Shown: piece after piece, positions 1 to 15,299 of the stretch
How the letters are laid out: every line of letters starts with the position of its first letter
Numbering within the stretch: position 1 is the stretch's first letter
From: Penicillus capitatus
Lineage: Eukaryota > Chlorophyta
DNA length: 64,000 bases
NCBI GenBank assembly: GCA_965649825.1
Contig: OZ287697.1
Span: 930,001 to 994,000 of the forward strand
Reading direction: 5' to 3'
Made by a program: the position numbers and the translations under genes
Notes under the pieces: model-generated
Told to the model about the DNA's origin: nothing
Seen by the model: only the letters and a program-made list of their open reading frames with translations
Databases searched by the model: none

Positions 1-109
1 CAATCCAGAATCGCTGACGGCCAAGGGTCGTGTCACACTAGCATACTCGTGTGTGATCTTCTGTTTTTCGACACTGTTCAGCGTCACGAAGTGACTCTTG
101 CACACCTTC

Positions 110-2599
110 TCAAAGTTCTGCACGCAAAAGCTCCCGACAGATAACGCACGCCAGGAGTGCCGTCCGCACCTCGAGATCCGTCGGCGGATCGCACGTCATT
201 CGATCGGAGCTGTGCTGTTGGACCGTTTCCATCTTAATAGCAACGAGGTCTGTCAGTCCTGTCTTCTTGGCTTCGATCAATGCCAAGACGTGGGAATCTC
301 GAAAGAGGCAGTGATCGATGAGCTTCAAATCGTTTGGAACGGAAAAGGCCGTCGGTGTGAGGACCTGCATACCCAACACGCATCGACAGAGAGAGGCAGC
401 ATCGAACGCCATCGCACAGGAGAGTGGCCTTGTTCGGATCGTTTCAGCATCCCACGCACGATGATGATCTTCTGACTCTCGCTTCGCAATCTTCCTGCCT
501 GACTGTTGAACACCAACGAGAACTGTCTTGTCTCCGAACCCATTCCGTAGCATGACAAACTGGTCATGACATCGAACTTTACAGAAAACGAACACAGAGT
601 GATCTGCAGAACAGAATGCCGCCGTCGAAAGGAAAGGAGACATGGACGTACGACAGAAGTGCAATGGATCGTGCCGCCAAGATACTTCTTGAGATCTTGG
701 AGACATCTCTTGGTGGATGTTATGATGCGACCCAGCAGACATCGCATGCCCATCGACTCCTCCTCGCTCCGCATCTTTTCGACAACCTCTGTGGCAATCT
801 TGTGCAGAGATGGTCGCTTTTTCAGCTCGGTACGAAAATGGGAAGGACGTGCATCTAGCGCCTGTATTCAAAGCAGACGGCCGTTGTGGCCCACACTGCC
901 TAGAGGGCAGACCTCGAATTCGGTCATCAAAGACTCCTGCTGAAGCTCTCCGTGCATAAACTCGAGCAGGAGGTCGGTGTTCTGTGCCAGGACGGTATCT
1001 TTGGCGTTTTCTTCCTGCGAGACCTGACGGACGAACTGCAGAAGGCAGAGGAACAGTCGATAGCCCTTGCCGATCGCATGCAACCTACTCGTCAAAGTCT
1101 ACCGATGCACGCCTACCGTGTGCTCCCCTAACCTTTCGTGGATCTGATCCAATCGGAGCAGCAGCCACATAGTTCTGCTCCTTATCTCATGCAACTGCTT
1201 CTCCTGGGGATTCTTTGCATCAGGGAGGGCAGTCGGAAGATCGTTACGGACTTTGAGGCCGAAGGCGGTTTCCCTCAAGATATCTTGGCATTCAGCAAAG
1301 CTGCAGAGCTCCTCCACGATGACCAGCACTTTCTGAAACTGCAGTCGCAGGCGGCCGTTGAGCAGAGACGTCATATTGTGCAATGCCCCATCGAGCACAT
1401 GTGCGTTTCTTTGTAGCACGATACTCGTCCAGCGCTTCTCCAAGAAGTACTTGAGATTTTCCGTGACGATATGCATTCCCATGAAAATGGTCAGCTCATC
1501 CACCAGTTGCTCCAGAGAGATGTCCGGGCCATTGAGTATGGCATGATAATGCTTCAACATATTTAACCACGTCGTACGCAACTGCTCCAAGCATTCCTCG
1601 CAGTCTAAACACGCGATACCGTCGTCAGGATGCTCAGAGAAGCAGCTCCGGTCATACCTTCTAGGAGAGATCCCATTCGAGACACTTTGAGCGCCACGGA
1701 TGAGACGCTTTCCATGTTCGATCCAATCTCGCGACAATCGCAGATCATGAGCTTCAAAGAACCCAACACTAGAGAACAGATGCCATCTCTGTAGCTGGTG
1801 ACAGAAGGCGGGCAGCAACGGACCGTTGGTGCCTTGATGCGAGAACTGCATCAGGATCAGTGCGGAGCCATCCTTGATCATTGCCACCTGTCACATCACT
1901 CCATAGCTACCCACATCGGCGAATGGGCCAACCCACCTCACGCAGTTCGACTTCCGTAACGTTGCCTTCAACGAAAGCCGATGTCTGAACTTGTGCGATG
2001 GCGACATTGGCTTCGAGGAAGAGAGTGACCTCTCCGTTACGATGCCCCACGGACAGAATGGTTCCGTGATAGGAAGAGGGCGGTGCGCTTGGCAATGGAC
2101 CCGTCGATGTCGCAGAGAGTTTGTCAAATTCTCGATAGACGGAGGCGGCGTCGGTCGGGCGTTTGGATAGCGATGATGTGACTTCTGGGACGAGATTCTG
2201 TCGATTGTGTGATGCATCCAATGGCCGCGTCATTCCATCGACATCCCGCGTTGTCCAGTCCATACAGACGATCTCACGATCCTCCGTGTTGCCCGCCATA
2301 TCGACTTTGACTGTGAACTCCACGACGCCCGTCTCTTTGGAGAGGCACTGAACAGAGCCATCCTCGTATCCGACCAACAACGATCGTCCATCTGGCGACC
2401 AGCATAGCGCCGTCGGCTGAAGCGCCGTATGCGATGACCACACGCGTTTCCAGGGTAGACGATAGAGCGTCAGCGGCGCATCTTCGAAGATGACGGCGAT
2501 GAGTTCGTGAATCGGCGACCAGCGCAGCAACTGTACGCGACTTGTCGTCGCCTTGGTGGCATAGACAGAAAACGGCCGTCCTTCCTGTTGCGGTTCCAT
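110..2599 (-). CDS. APC4: Anaphase-promoting complex subunit 4 (APC4)
   Basis: Scaffold subunit of the APC/C ubiquitin ligase that drives mitotic exit. The N-terminal exon (2599 down to about 1937) reads as the APC4 WD40 domain: a start at the ATG at 2599, then RWSPIHELIAV, LYRLPWKRVW and CWSPDGRSLLVGYEDGSV. A 49-nt GT-AG intron at 1936-1888 joins LRE to VAMIKDGSAL. The next exon (1887-1099) is helical and fits the APC4 long domain (LTIFMGMHIVTENLKYFLEK), followed by further helical and C-terminal exons ending with the TGA at 110. At least two more introns lie between about 1100 and 500; I did not place their ends. It is divergently paired with the ankyrin gene starting at 2752. The family call rests on pattern recognition of the N-terminal WD40 part and is good; the C-terminal exon chain is less certain. 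Confidence 0.75.
1888..1936 (-). other. 49-nt intron of APC4 with TGATGTGAC motif
   Basis: GT at 1936 and AG at 1888-1889 on the minus strand. Removing it keeps the APC4 frame in phase 0. TGATGTGAC lies at 1898-1890, directly before the AG. It is a clean example of the window-wide intron signal. Confidence 0.8.
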
Positions 2600-2751
2600 C
2601 TCGCCTACGATTCCGTCATTAAACGTCGCATTTACATCTCATCGTGCGGTTGCCGCGTCCTTCGGTAGGCAGTGCGTCAGCTTTGCTCCTCTTCGATACA
2701 GCACGTCGTTGTTTAGGTGGATCTTTTCGCTGACTTGTTTTTATTCTTTTA
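2600..2751. promoter_or_regulatory. Bidirectional promoter region, APC4 / ankyrin gene
   Basis: About 150 bp separates the two divergent ATG codons. No clear TATA box is visible. Both 5' UTRs and promoters must lie here. Confidence 0.5.
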
Positions 2752-3894
2752 ATGCAAGCGAGCTCGACGATGGAGAAGGACTTAGTGCACGACGAAAGCC
2801 TTCTCGACCTTCTAACGAAGCAACAGACGGAAGGGGCGTCGGGTGTCAGGTAATGTGACGTCGTTGGGGTGCCTCGGATGACATTGGGCGTGACGCCGAC
2901 GACAGCGCCATGCATTGGTGGGTGTGCTGTTCGTAGGTTGAGTTTCCATCAGGACTTGCTCTCTCCTTTGAGCTTTTTTCTATCCCCTCTGCACTATGCT
3001 GCCGCTACTGGAAACACGGCACTCGTCTGTTATCTCTATAGCGAAGCATCGTGTCCATCGAAACAAGGAAAGAACATCACGGTGGCTTCGTTTTCTGCTG
3101 GGGGACGAAATGGACGTACTTCCTGGAGAATACCGGTCGCTGTCTCTCCCTCCCAGACAGCTTCTTTGGCTGGTCATGCTGTGACAGCCAAGGCACTGAA
3201 GCAACTCGAGAATGGAGTGCCGTTGCATTGGAATCGAAAAGTGCATAGCAAGTTTGCCAGCAATGAATTCAAGCTTAAGGCACGTAACCATCCTCCCTTG
3301 TCCACACCATCATCCCACGAAATGCTGACTGAGTCCATCCCTGTGCAGAGTCGTAAGCTCATGAAGACATTGCTCGACGCGGATTGGTTCTATGCGTTAC
3401 CCGGACCTGCACGTGTGATGTTGACGGACAAGCTGATGACGCAGCTGGCACGTGATCACGTTTGGGGCTTCCTCGATAAATGCATCTGGGAAGGAGACTG
3501 GCATTCTCTGTTGGGGGATCATATGATGATGGCTATTGAAAAGTACAGTACTCTTGCCGCAGAACACGCTTCTTCACAATCTCGTAACCGCCACTATCCA
3601 CCTCAATATCAATTCAGTGTGGGACAAGGTATGCCATCGCCTCCTTGGTCTGCCTGACACCTCTGCTCGGCAGTCGATGATCAAGTGCGCCGACGCCAGT
3701 ATTTCCGCAAGGCTCTTAGGGTTCTGCGACGCGGTATCTGTGGCGGATTCTGGTGGTTGTTACACAGGAGTGAGAAAGGAGGCCCGTCGTTTACATTCTT
3801 CGTGGGTGTATTTGTTGCCACCGGATATAATGAGTGGCTCCAATCGTTTCTGCCTTTACTTCTGCGCATCTTCCGAGATCCAGCAAACAGCTAA
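2752..3894 (+). CDS. Ankyrin-repeat-like protein, function unknown
   Basis: The ATG at 2752 opens a short acidic exon (MQASSTMEKDLVHDESLLD) ending before a GTAATG donor near 2849; that intron contains TGATGTGAC-like sequence (AATGTGAC) and ends about 2906. The following exons include SPLHYAAATGNTALVCYLY and NTLLHNLVTATIHLNINSVW, both with the ankyrin TPLHxAA pattern. A middle exon (about 3250-3540) is helical and unrecognised. The C-terminal exon has a hydrophobic stretch (GGPSFTFFVGVFVATGY) and stops at 3894, but a second reading frame is also open here, so the C terminus is uncertain. It converges on the demethylase gene. It could be an ankyrin adaptor or a membrane-anchored ankyrin protein; nothing in the sequence decides. 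Confidence 0.5.
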
Positions 3895-4247
3895 GCTGGT
3901 CTACGGTTGCATTCTTTGATGCTTCTTCCGTGTGCCCTCCCCTGTCTCGACCAGATGTCAATCAATGGATCTGACGCTTCCATAATGATGAAAGTTGACC
4001 ATACTTCTCTCACACCTGCCTCTTGGATTCTTCACATTTTTTGTGCAGCACGAGACAATAAACTGTTTAAACATTGATCGTTTCTAATGGAACGCTATAA
4101 AGCAAGCAAACTTTTGAAAAACATCTGGATTTGATTCTCCAGGATTATGACGTTGGGAAGGTGCATGTGTGGTACTGAAGAAGATGTAATGTTGAAGTGG
4201 CAGAAGTGCAGTTCAAATTCAAAACGTCCAATCCGCTCTGTCAATGT
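3895..4247. other. Convergent intergenic spacer
   Basis: Tail-to-tail spacer between the ankyrin gene and the demethylase gene. It is AT-richer than its flanks and contains AATAAA-like sequence (gacaataaactg near 4055), suitable for 3' end formation. I see no coding signal. Confidence 0.4.
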
Positions 4248-6745
<2,498 letters not shown>

Positions 6746-8111
6746 CCTTCGCAGAGAACGGATAGAAATAGAGTCGCATTTCCGCGCCGAGACGAAAACC
6801 GCCGGAGAGACGCGTCGGTCGGAAAAGAACGGAAATAGAGGTACTGTGCGAGGTTGGCTGCCAGGGTCGTCGCTGGTCTGATTCGAGAGCGCCGATGGAT
6901 CGAGATATCGAGTCTGGGGACCGGTCAAGAAATTAAGAACGAGCGGAAGGGGCGTTAGCTTCCTCGTCGGTGTTTATCGCACGTTACCTTTTTTCTTGCG
7001 CCGAGGGAGATGGTGTGTCTTTGAGGACTGCTGATTGGGGATGGTGCTTCTCTTTGAGGGTCACTGTATCAATGGTGCCAATTCAGCAGCATCGTATGGC
7101 GTCATCTTGAAAAGACAGCTATCACCGCTGGCGACGGAGATCGCGTGACGTAACGCTCCGGTCACCTGACGGAAGCGCCGGGAGGATATGCAAACGATTC
7201 CGACAGAAATGTCCCTGAACAACAAATAGGAGAGAGAAGAGGTACATGCGTGCATGTCATCATACTATGAGAGTACAGTATAGATGATGTGTTGATGGAC
7301 TTAAACAATGCATGCATACATGGCTCGAGGCCTAAAGCAAGAATGACAGATACGTTTCGTTAGGGAGTGCATGAGCGTCACCCAAAAGATTTGTACTGTC
7401 GAATGACGTTCGCATCTGTGGCGGCTGTCGTACTGGGTTGTGAAGGATAGATGACTGGCCTGTGTCTTCGATATCGAGTTTTGTGTATTTTTGGACGCTG
7501 CCGATTGCGGGAAGATGCGGAGACAGTGAGGAATACGTTCTGTCGGACTTTTGCGTGGGAGAGATGGAGCTGAACGAGAAGGAGGGTATCAGATGGTTTA
7601 GTTGTAAGATCGTCTGACACCGTTACACGTGTGCACCAACAACGAAGCTTCCGATATGTTTTTCCGACATGAATCTTTGGGCCGCGATATAGTTAACGAG
7701 GCCATCTTCGATGCTTGCATAGGTATTGCGCAAAGACCGGTTGTGAAGTAAGCGCTAATGACCACGGATGTTTTTTTCGATATGCACAACAGCCCCGCGA
7801 CCAAAGAAAGATCCCGGCACCAAAAAGGCTCCACGAAAACGACGGCGATTCTTTGTATGAATGTATGAAAACAGAAAGTGACGGACAACAATACGCGACA
7901 GGTTATCAACGGCCGCGTTTCGACCAAACGTTCGTGCGTCGTCACCTGCAGTTACGGACAGCTCCCTCGACGATGTCTCCGGCAACTATCTGGTAGTCGC
8001 CAACGCGACAAAGAACCAGAGATGCACGGTAGGACAGTACAAAACGCATTAGGGATGACCTACTGCTCATCTGACCGAGTCGACGACAAAACCATTCACT
8101 AAACCGCCGAC
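6746..8111. other. 1.4 kb with no confident gene
   Basis: Holds the 5' flanks of the divergent demethylase and hydroxylase genes. Two short open frames on the minus strand (7378-7620 and 7755-7985) have basic compositions but no recognisable domain and no convincing start. A small spliced gene here cannot be excluded. Confidence 0.3.
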
Positions 8112-9130
8112 ATGTTTCGAATAGAAGGATATTATATTATCGTCGACTTTGCGCTCTCTTTTCTCAAACTGTCGGCCCTCTACTATGTCGGCGGCTGTGT
8201 CCTGCAGTTTTTCGTACCGACGCTTGTCCGCGTCAAAAGACTCCAAAGGGGCAAACGGCCCAAGGCACAGATCTTTCGCGACGCCTGGCGAAGCGTCGGT
8301 ATGCACCCGATCCGCCTCTTCGCGCGTCCATCCTTCTCTTTCTCAGGTCCTCTAGCCGTCAAGGCCTTGATCTGGACAGTCGTGAAGATTCTACACGATA
8401 AGGGTATCGGTCAGCTTTACCAAGCCACGCACTTATCGTTCGCTGAAGTCCACCTCACACAAACGAGCTTCTGGAGCTCACTCACACCTGTATCCTGTCA
8501 GATCGCATACAGTTTGTGGACAGTGGTGGTGTTGGACGTGTTGCACGATGCTTGGTTCTACTTAACACATCGATGGCTGCACAGCAAGCCTCTCTATCGA
8601 CTCGTCCACTATCTACATCACCAGTCCGTCATACCGCTCTGTCTGATGTCAGATGGACATGGATAGCGTTTCTGCTGGTGGTGTAGGTCCCGTGTGCCAT
8701 CGGCGTTCACAGCTTACAGCTTTCATATATCGGAGGCATTTTTGGTGTTTGCAAACGAAGTGCTCGTCTGCTTTGTTTTCCCGATCGATCTCCGTCTGCA
8801 CAGAATCTATCATCTCCTTAGCACGCTCATACACCAAGGTTTGTGCTCTGTCCCTAAAGAGTGTCTTCAGGTACGCTAGTAGGTGGTCATGTCGGTTATG
8901 AAATCAGCCCGTATTCGCCTATGTTGTCGAATATCCTGTTTGCTACCTTATTACCCAGGAACGTGTGGATATGGTTGACGACGTATTGGATGAATACAGT
9001 TCAACACCATGACATGCATCACACCCACGTCGGTTGGCATTTCTCACTTTACTATACGCATTGGGACCGACTTTTGAAAACGTTGCACCCTAACTACGAT
9101 CGCATTGTTAACCACTATCTCGAATGCTGA
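8112..9130 (+). CDS. Fatty acid hydroxylase / sterol desaturase-like membrane enzyme
   Basis: Integral ER-type di-iron oxygenase. The ATG at 8112 starts a hydrophobic exon with several membrane segments. Histidine boxes in order: HDAWFYLTHRWLH (HX3H), HYLHH (HX2HH) and, in the last exon, HHDMHHTHVGWHF. Intron 1 (about 8623-8687) follows HHQS and ends GTGTAG; intron 2 (about 8840-8884) joins LIHQG to GHVGYEISPY. The stop is at 9128-9130. The fatty acid hydroxylase superfamily covers sterol C-4/C-5 enzymes, sphingolipid hydroxylases and alkane-forming CER1-type enzymes. The sequence is too generic to choose a substrate. Confidence 0.75.
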
Positions 9131-9166
9131 AGACATGCCACAGACAACGTTGCGGTGTTCTCATCG

Positions 9167-10340
9167 ATGGTCACAAAACGCACGGCACCGAGATCGCGTG
9201 AATCACACAGAGATCCATCCTCGACTGGCAAAAGAGTTTTGACGGCGTCCTCTAGGAACTAGAGAATCGGCTGACGGTACTCAGCAGCCGCCACCTTGAC
9301 GAACAAGACTTTGTCGTGGAGTATCGTCTCTTTGTCGTACATTCAACGACATGCAGCCGGGCAGGTACGACTTGACTCGTCCGAGGAGCAAACTGAGCTT
9401 GGTTGCCTTGCAGAGACGGAAACGGTGAGAAGTCGCTGTTTTCGGGTCCACCTGGGCGCCCAATCAATGCTCCTCCTGTCCCAGGTCTGGCTCCATTCTT
9501 GGACCTGGATGCGAGCGCTGTGTCTAAACAGGTGTCCTCACGAGTGCGTCTCCGCATCCGGCACCGACGCCTGCTCCGGCGCTTCGTGGTCCGAGCGAGA
9601 TACAAACACGTGTCAAAGACCCTTACGAGGTACGAACGACGGCGCCAGCGGACTACAGCTTTCATACATGGGCCCCACCGAGAGACCTCCCTAGGCCATA
9701 TCCTGAGCACTATGGCATGAACATCGCGTCCTCTTGAACTGCTGCATAAAAGGCGGTCTGTTTCTCAGGCGGACGTCCTCCACCTTACTTCCACGATCCG
9801 TATGAACGCTATCAGCCTCTACGACATTTTTCGGACAGCACTTGGCGTCCAAGAGGGCGAAAGGTAAAAGGCAGAGGTTTCTTGCGAGTGATCGAGGGTG
9901 GTTGCGTGTTCAGCGTCGTCCCTCCAGTATAGAGCGACCGAGGAGAGTGCATCCTGAAGATCACCAGCGCGAAGCGGCAGAGAATCGAGTGCGGCAACAG
10001 CTCCAGGGTGTTCATGTTATGGAAGAACTTTGCAGCAAAGATTCCTACCAACGATATCTCAAGCTCTCCGGTAGGCGCGGTTCGAACGGACTCTGTCAGA
10101 CGATATGTCTCGATAGAAGCGAAGCAAGAGGATTCACCAAGACAGCAAGATCCACCATTCAAGCTGACAAAGCTTCGCGACGGAGAGACGCGAGATGCCG
10201 TTAAAGATTTCCAGAAGGCCCTTCAGGAGGTGGAGGAAAAGAGGACGAAGGCCGATTGCGTTCAGACCTGGAACTCGACGATCTATCTAACTGCTGTCCA
10301 AGCAGATGTGTTGAGAAGCTACTGCCGTCCAGGAAGTTGA
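9167..10340 (+). CDS. Proline-rich unknown protein (spliced, boundaries tentative)
   Basis: A chain of short exons can be joined from an ATG at 9167. One exon contains SGPPGRPINAPPVP. A 46-nt intron (GTCTGG ... AAACAG, about 9486-9531) leads to a Pro/Ala-rich exon with ASPHPAPTPAPALRGPSE and PPRDLPRPYPEHYG, then GGRPPPYFHDPYERYQPL, then a helical C-terminal part with DAVKDFQKALQEVEEKRTK. I do not recognise a family. One junction (near 9716) would need a GC-AG intron. The composition would suit an RNA-binding or scaffold protein; this is a guess. The coding content is real, because three successive frames read as the same biased composition. Confidence 0.35.
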
Positions 10341-10598
10341 AAGACATCTGTCATGCGAAGCCCCGTCAATCAGCAGATAGGCCACATCACTCCTGACGTT
10401 CTCCCATACCGTGTTTATTCTCTGATTGAATCGCAATGTGGCGTACGTACTATGTTAACCGTAACACATGCTTCGGAAGCACCAGAAGCGACAGGATTCG
10501 ACGTTGATCCCAAACGATAGAACCAAAAAAATAACGGTACCTTGTGATCGCGTGCGCCTGAATACGTGTTCGCATACGGTGCATTTCGTGTACGAAGA

Positions 10599-13553
10599 AT
10601 GCAGGCGTCGACATTCCTGGTGGCGTTTCTATTCGTCGCCTCTCTGGCGGCGGAGAAAGAGAATCCACACCACAGTGCAGACTGGATAGAACAGGAGATA
10701 AAGAGGAGTGCTAAGAAACTGCTTCATATAAGAGGAGCGGTAAACCCCATCCATATCTCTTGCTCGACGCGGATGGATCCGGCGGCTGCAGGAACCACTG
10801 GATGTCCCCATCGAAGTGGACTTGATTCTGATCGGATTTGAAGGCGATGGCGCCTTTCAGTACAAATTGAATCCGGAAAGACTGGAGGATTTGCTCATCG
10901 AAAACCACGAGGTTCGAGTACCCGTCGCCAGAGAGACAGGAGAGCCGCTTTCGACACGGTACCTTGTTGACTACTCCGTTACCGAGGTTGGCGAACTGGC
11001 AGAGGCAAGTCATCTATCTGCTGGGCAGCGGCAGAACACGACCATCTTCATCATAGGGGGGAGATCACACGAGCGATGTGACCCAGTTAGAACAACTTGT
11101 GCAGAAGAACCTATATCCAGTTTTTCAGCCGTCGTTACTGGCAGATACCGTATATGGCTCTAACGGTTTTCCAGAATGGGAGACATTTGCTGTGGATGCC
11201 GTTTATGTGGAGCCGAAGCTGGATGAAGTGAGATCGATCTTCCAGATGTCATTCATCGCTCTATCGCGATTCTTCTGTGACCTAGATTGTCGAGAAGACA
11301 TTTGCTCGAAAGGAGAAAATCGCAGGCGCGCCACATTGGTTTGATCGGAACGTTGTTGTTGTCATGAATCTGTGCAAGCGCAACATGCAACCACGCTTGA
11401 AACAAGAAGACGTTTACACCAATGCTTCTGTTTTCGATTTGGAACAATGGGACAGGTATTTGGTCGCAAATATGTTCAGCACTGGAGGCGTTGCACTGAA
11501 GGCTACGGTTCGATGTTCACTCCGTTATGAAAGAGGAATCAGGATTCGGGTATTACTACTCTTACAACGGCAGCGGAAGAAGCGCGACGTGGATCTCGCA
11601 CAAAAACTACGTCGTGATCGACATCTCGGCAGGGCCTGTGAAGTTTGGACAAGAGTTAGCGCCTTCAGGGGCCGTGTCTCCGCACACCTTGCCAAGACTG
11701 CTGGTAGAGGGAGGGCCATTGCACGTCTATGCAAAACAAGCAATGTTCGATGTAGGATGTCCTGTATGAAGGAACAACGCCGATTGCGCTTCACGGTGCA
11801 AAGGAATCTACGGAGGAGTTTGCGAAGCACGTGGCCGAAGTGAGGGACGCGATGTTCCGCGGCAAACTTTCGGCGATGGTGGTCTCAGCTGTGAACCATC
11901 TCTTTCTCAATGATGTGTGGATTGACAACACCTTGGATATGCGCCGCATCATGGTAAGATCTTTGCGCTTGGGTCGACCCCCGTTGACTCCTGGCCTCTC
12001 AGATACCGTTGATTGTCTTGCGCAATCACGCCGACTTCAATCCGTTTGGACTGCAAGAGAAGCGAGGCATCAATGGAACGGTAATTCAGAGCGAAGTCCA
12101 GAATCTCGCGAATCGCAAGACGGTTATCGTCACGGAGTCGCTCCACTCGCTTCATCAGCACAAGGCACTGGCCGTCGCTCTTTACAAAGTAAACAGACAC
12201 GATGCTCCCGGAACTGGCTGATGGTTTGTGGTCAACAGTCTATCGTTGCTCGGTCCGAGGCAGTGATGGCCGCCGCCTACGGAGAAGAGATGTACACACG
12301 TCTAAAGTACTACGTGGATTCCGAGATTCTCTTAAAAGAGTTCTCTATGGCCGCTGATATGCTCTCGCTTGCATGGATCGGTAATCTGTGCCTCCACTTT
12401 CCTGTCTTCAGTTCTGCTTGGCATTAGGAGAGGAAGAGACAAGACAGAACGTCTGGGAAGCAAGGAACTCCGCAAAGAACTCGCCTTCCATCATGCGAAC
12501 GATTCCTGTCTTTATACTGTCGCTGAAGGACGTTTCCTTCGATCTTGCTTTCGAGAACAACGGTATATTCTACGCTCTCTCCGTACACGCAGAGAAAACA
12601 GCTGTGCAGAACTGGTGGTTTCGAATGGCAACGTTGTGATCGTTTTGCAGACAGTAAACGTGTACGAGGATCGACGCATCGAAGAAAAGTATTCTGGACA
12701 CTTTGAAGGGAAAGATCCCGTGAGGCAGCGATTCGTTGTCCGTGGATACCCACCCTTGTGGCTTTGCCTAGGTCATCATAAGCACAGTGGATATCCAGAG
12801 ACACATCGTGGCTGGATTGACGACGGCGTTGACTGGACTGCCACCTCCTCACGAGCTCTATCGACCTGAACGTAAAGAGGTCTTCAACAATTGGCTCTGG
12901 TCGATGGGACACACTCCCTTCGGACCGTATTCTACTTGCAGGACCCTCAGTCTGCTGGCGAAGCAAGCAGCACTGCGAAACGCATTGCTTGGCAGACTGG
13001 AGAAACATCTGCGCCGGATAAAGGAGTCCGTCGGGGAATTGGATGCGTTCATCGAAGAGTATGCCTCTGTTTTCCCCGTCAGTGGCAATCAATCGCAGGA
13101 AGTCCAGAGGGACAGCAATCTGATCGATCTTCTCTACACGTAATACAAGGCATTGTTAGACCGACGGTTAACGATTGCTGCAGGCGATCAGACGCGTTTG
13201 TGGAGCCTCCTTTGCCAACAGATGTTGTTCGCGATGTTGAAGATCTTATGTCGAAGCTGGAGGAGAAGCTAATCGACTTATCGCAGAGGCTATTCGGTGC
13301 AGACTTCAATGAAGCGGATGAACTGCTGCGAAGACTTGGTCCTGCCGTGCAGAGCTTCGGCAACAGGATTCGAACAGAACTGAGGAGAGCACGAAAAAAG
13401 CTGAACTGCTGCCGTCTTGAATACAAGCAGCAGCCGATGCAGCGGGGAGGTTGGGGAGTATACTTCCTGACGGCGGGGATTATACTTTTCCTCGTGTTTG
13501 TTTACGTTTCCATACCTGTGGCAGACGAAGAGGGACCACTGCTTCGACGTTGA
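10599..13553 (+). CDS. AT5G58100-like secretory type I membrane protein
   Basis: The ATG at 10599 begins a signal peptide (STFLVAFLFVASLAAEKEN). Successive exons read as a large luminal protein: VDLILIGFEGDGAFQYKLNP, WISHKNYVVIDISAGPVKFG, PLIVLRNHADFNPFGLQEK, IPVFILSLKDVSFDLAFEN, DIQRHIVAGLTTALTGLPP, and NNWLWSMGHTPFGPYS. A membrane helix near the C terminus (VYFLTAGIILFLVFVYVSI) is followed by a short tail ending at 13553. The order and spacing of these motifs match the plant protein AT5G58100, which established work links to pollen exine formation. Its molecular activity is not known to me. Several short introns are required. Some exons between about 11040 and 12700 are read in more than one frame, so the exact chain needs transcripts. 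Confidence 0.7.
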
Positions 13554-15299
13554 CTTGAACAAAGACAAAGAGTGTTAAACGTTCTGTCTTACATTCGAAC
13601 ACAGCGATCGTAGAACAGATCACCATCGCTCAAACACAGAGGCATCTCTCCATCGGCAAATATGCTTGTTATCGAGATTTCTTCGAATAACCACTAGTGC
13701 CGTCTTTGTCGTATGTGCATTCCTTTTCAAAAGTGATGCAATCGATACACAGCAACGCATTTGTCGTCGTTGTCGAACGCGTGCTGCCCAACGTTCTTGT
13801 CTTCTCCGCTTAGAGTGCGTAATCTAATCGAGTGTGGCAGGGGAAGAGAATGAAAATGCATTCGGGGTCCTATTACAATATTCTCCGTCTCCTGCTGTAG
13901 TTGCCACCTTAAAAAAGATCATTCGAACAATACGGTCGGCGAAGAGTGTATAACACTTTTCAAAGGAGTGGTTTCACGAATAGCTTTTATAGTTTTGGTA
14001 AGTGGGCTCAGATTGATTGTAACTAAACTTGTGGAATTTGTTGTTGTCCAATAAAGTTTGAAAAGTATTCTTTCCGTTTTGAATTCAACTCGCACTCTTT
14101 GAACTAAGTCCTATTCTATTGTTAATCAAACTTGCCAGATTTGTAACAGATGCACAGGTTTAGTAATGCATCTCACCGTTGACCTTTACTAGTGATTAAG
14201 AGCGGGCCTCGTTAGTGCATAGGAATGGATGGTCTCTTAGTCGTTGAAGGGCGTGCCTCTTATTCTGGTTCGGGCAGTGCTGTGGGATTCACGCGGAAAG
14301 TTGAAGCAGTGCGCGTTCGCGGTATGCTGTCCCTTCATAAAAACGTGCAGATAACAGTTACAATTCTGTGATCGTGCTGTCGTGCTGTCGATGAACGACG
14401 CGGTTAACGACAAAGGTTTATAGGTTACAAAGACTGTTGCTTCGTTAAATGTTCGGATACATACACGTAGAACGTACATACGCGTCAAAGCTATGCGTCA
14501 CCGCGGTCAGCTGTACAAAGGTGGACAGCTGTCCACCGACACGTGCGCGTCTGTTTGTCAGAAGAACAGGGCCGTCATAATGTGACTGTCTTGTTGTCCA
14601 AGGGTTCTGTCTCTGAAGGGGCGCTTACACGGCGTGTCATGTCACCTGTAGCATACAAAGACATGACCGTGGACACATGTGAACCTTTTGCTCTGTAATA
14701 CGTGAAGCCTTCCGCTAACACTGTTTTAACGTTCATTTTTTTTCTAGATGATTATGATCGTAATTCATCGGAACTGGTCTGCTGACTCGACTGCCCAGTG
14801 AAGTCACGTCATCTGAGGGTATAAAAGGCTAATTTTTCACAAGACATCACCTTGCTCCGAACAGTGTAAGGCATTCCACTGATTGTTCTCGCTGCGCTGC
14901 CTGACCGGCAATAGAAACTTCTTATAAATCGTAACTAATCAATAATCCTACGGCGTTTATCGATAGTTGGGAGCGATCGGTCACATCATCAATCGACGAT
15001 CACAGTGATCGCGCATTTGACCAGTCCATCTTTTTTGCTTCGTCGTTCGCCACAGAAACAAATCAGCTAATTGATTCGACCGTATGGTATTTCACGTAGA
15101 CCACATCTTCGCGCACAACATCGTTTCGACAGTGAAAGATTCTGTCAATCAAGAAGAAAGCAATCTCTATGCACTTTCAGCTACTTCTCAGAGTATTTAT
15201 TGTTCTTCATGCACTATTGGAAAGACAAACAACAAGCAGAGGCGATCTGTTGTGAAGCATCTTCATTCACGTACTAGGCAACTCTAGAACGCCCAATTG
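13554..15299. other. 1.7-kb intergenic region without a recognisable gene
   Basis: All frames are short. It contains an AATAAAG-type sequence near 14052 (ccaataaagtttg), suited to 3' processing of the upstream gene, and an isolated TATA-like box near 14820. Small open frames at 15071-15287 do not resemble a known protein. Confidence 0.4.
14820..14828 (+). promoter_or_regulatory. Orphan TATA-like box TATAAAAGG
   Basis: TATAAAAGG at 14820-14828 is a good TATA match, yet no convincing gene follows within several hundred bases. It may drive a non-coding or very short transcript, or be chance. Confidence 0.25.

Noticed and set aside
1-109. A gene downstream of APC4 at the window edge
   Set aside because: Too short to judge; no start, stop or domain visible.
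2165-2180. TGATGTGAC on the plus strand within APC4
   Set aside because: It lies in an APC4 exon on the opposite strand and encodes EVTSS; a chance occurrence, not an intron.
7378-7985. A small basic minus-strand gene
   Set aside because: Frames are open for 75-80 codons but no family, start or splice pattern is convincing.
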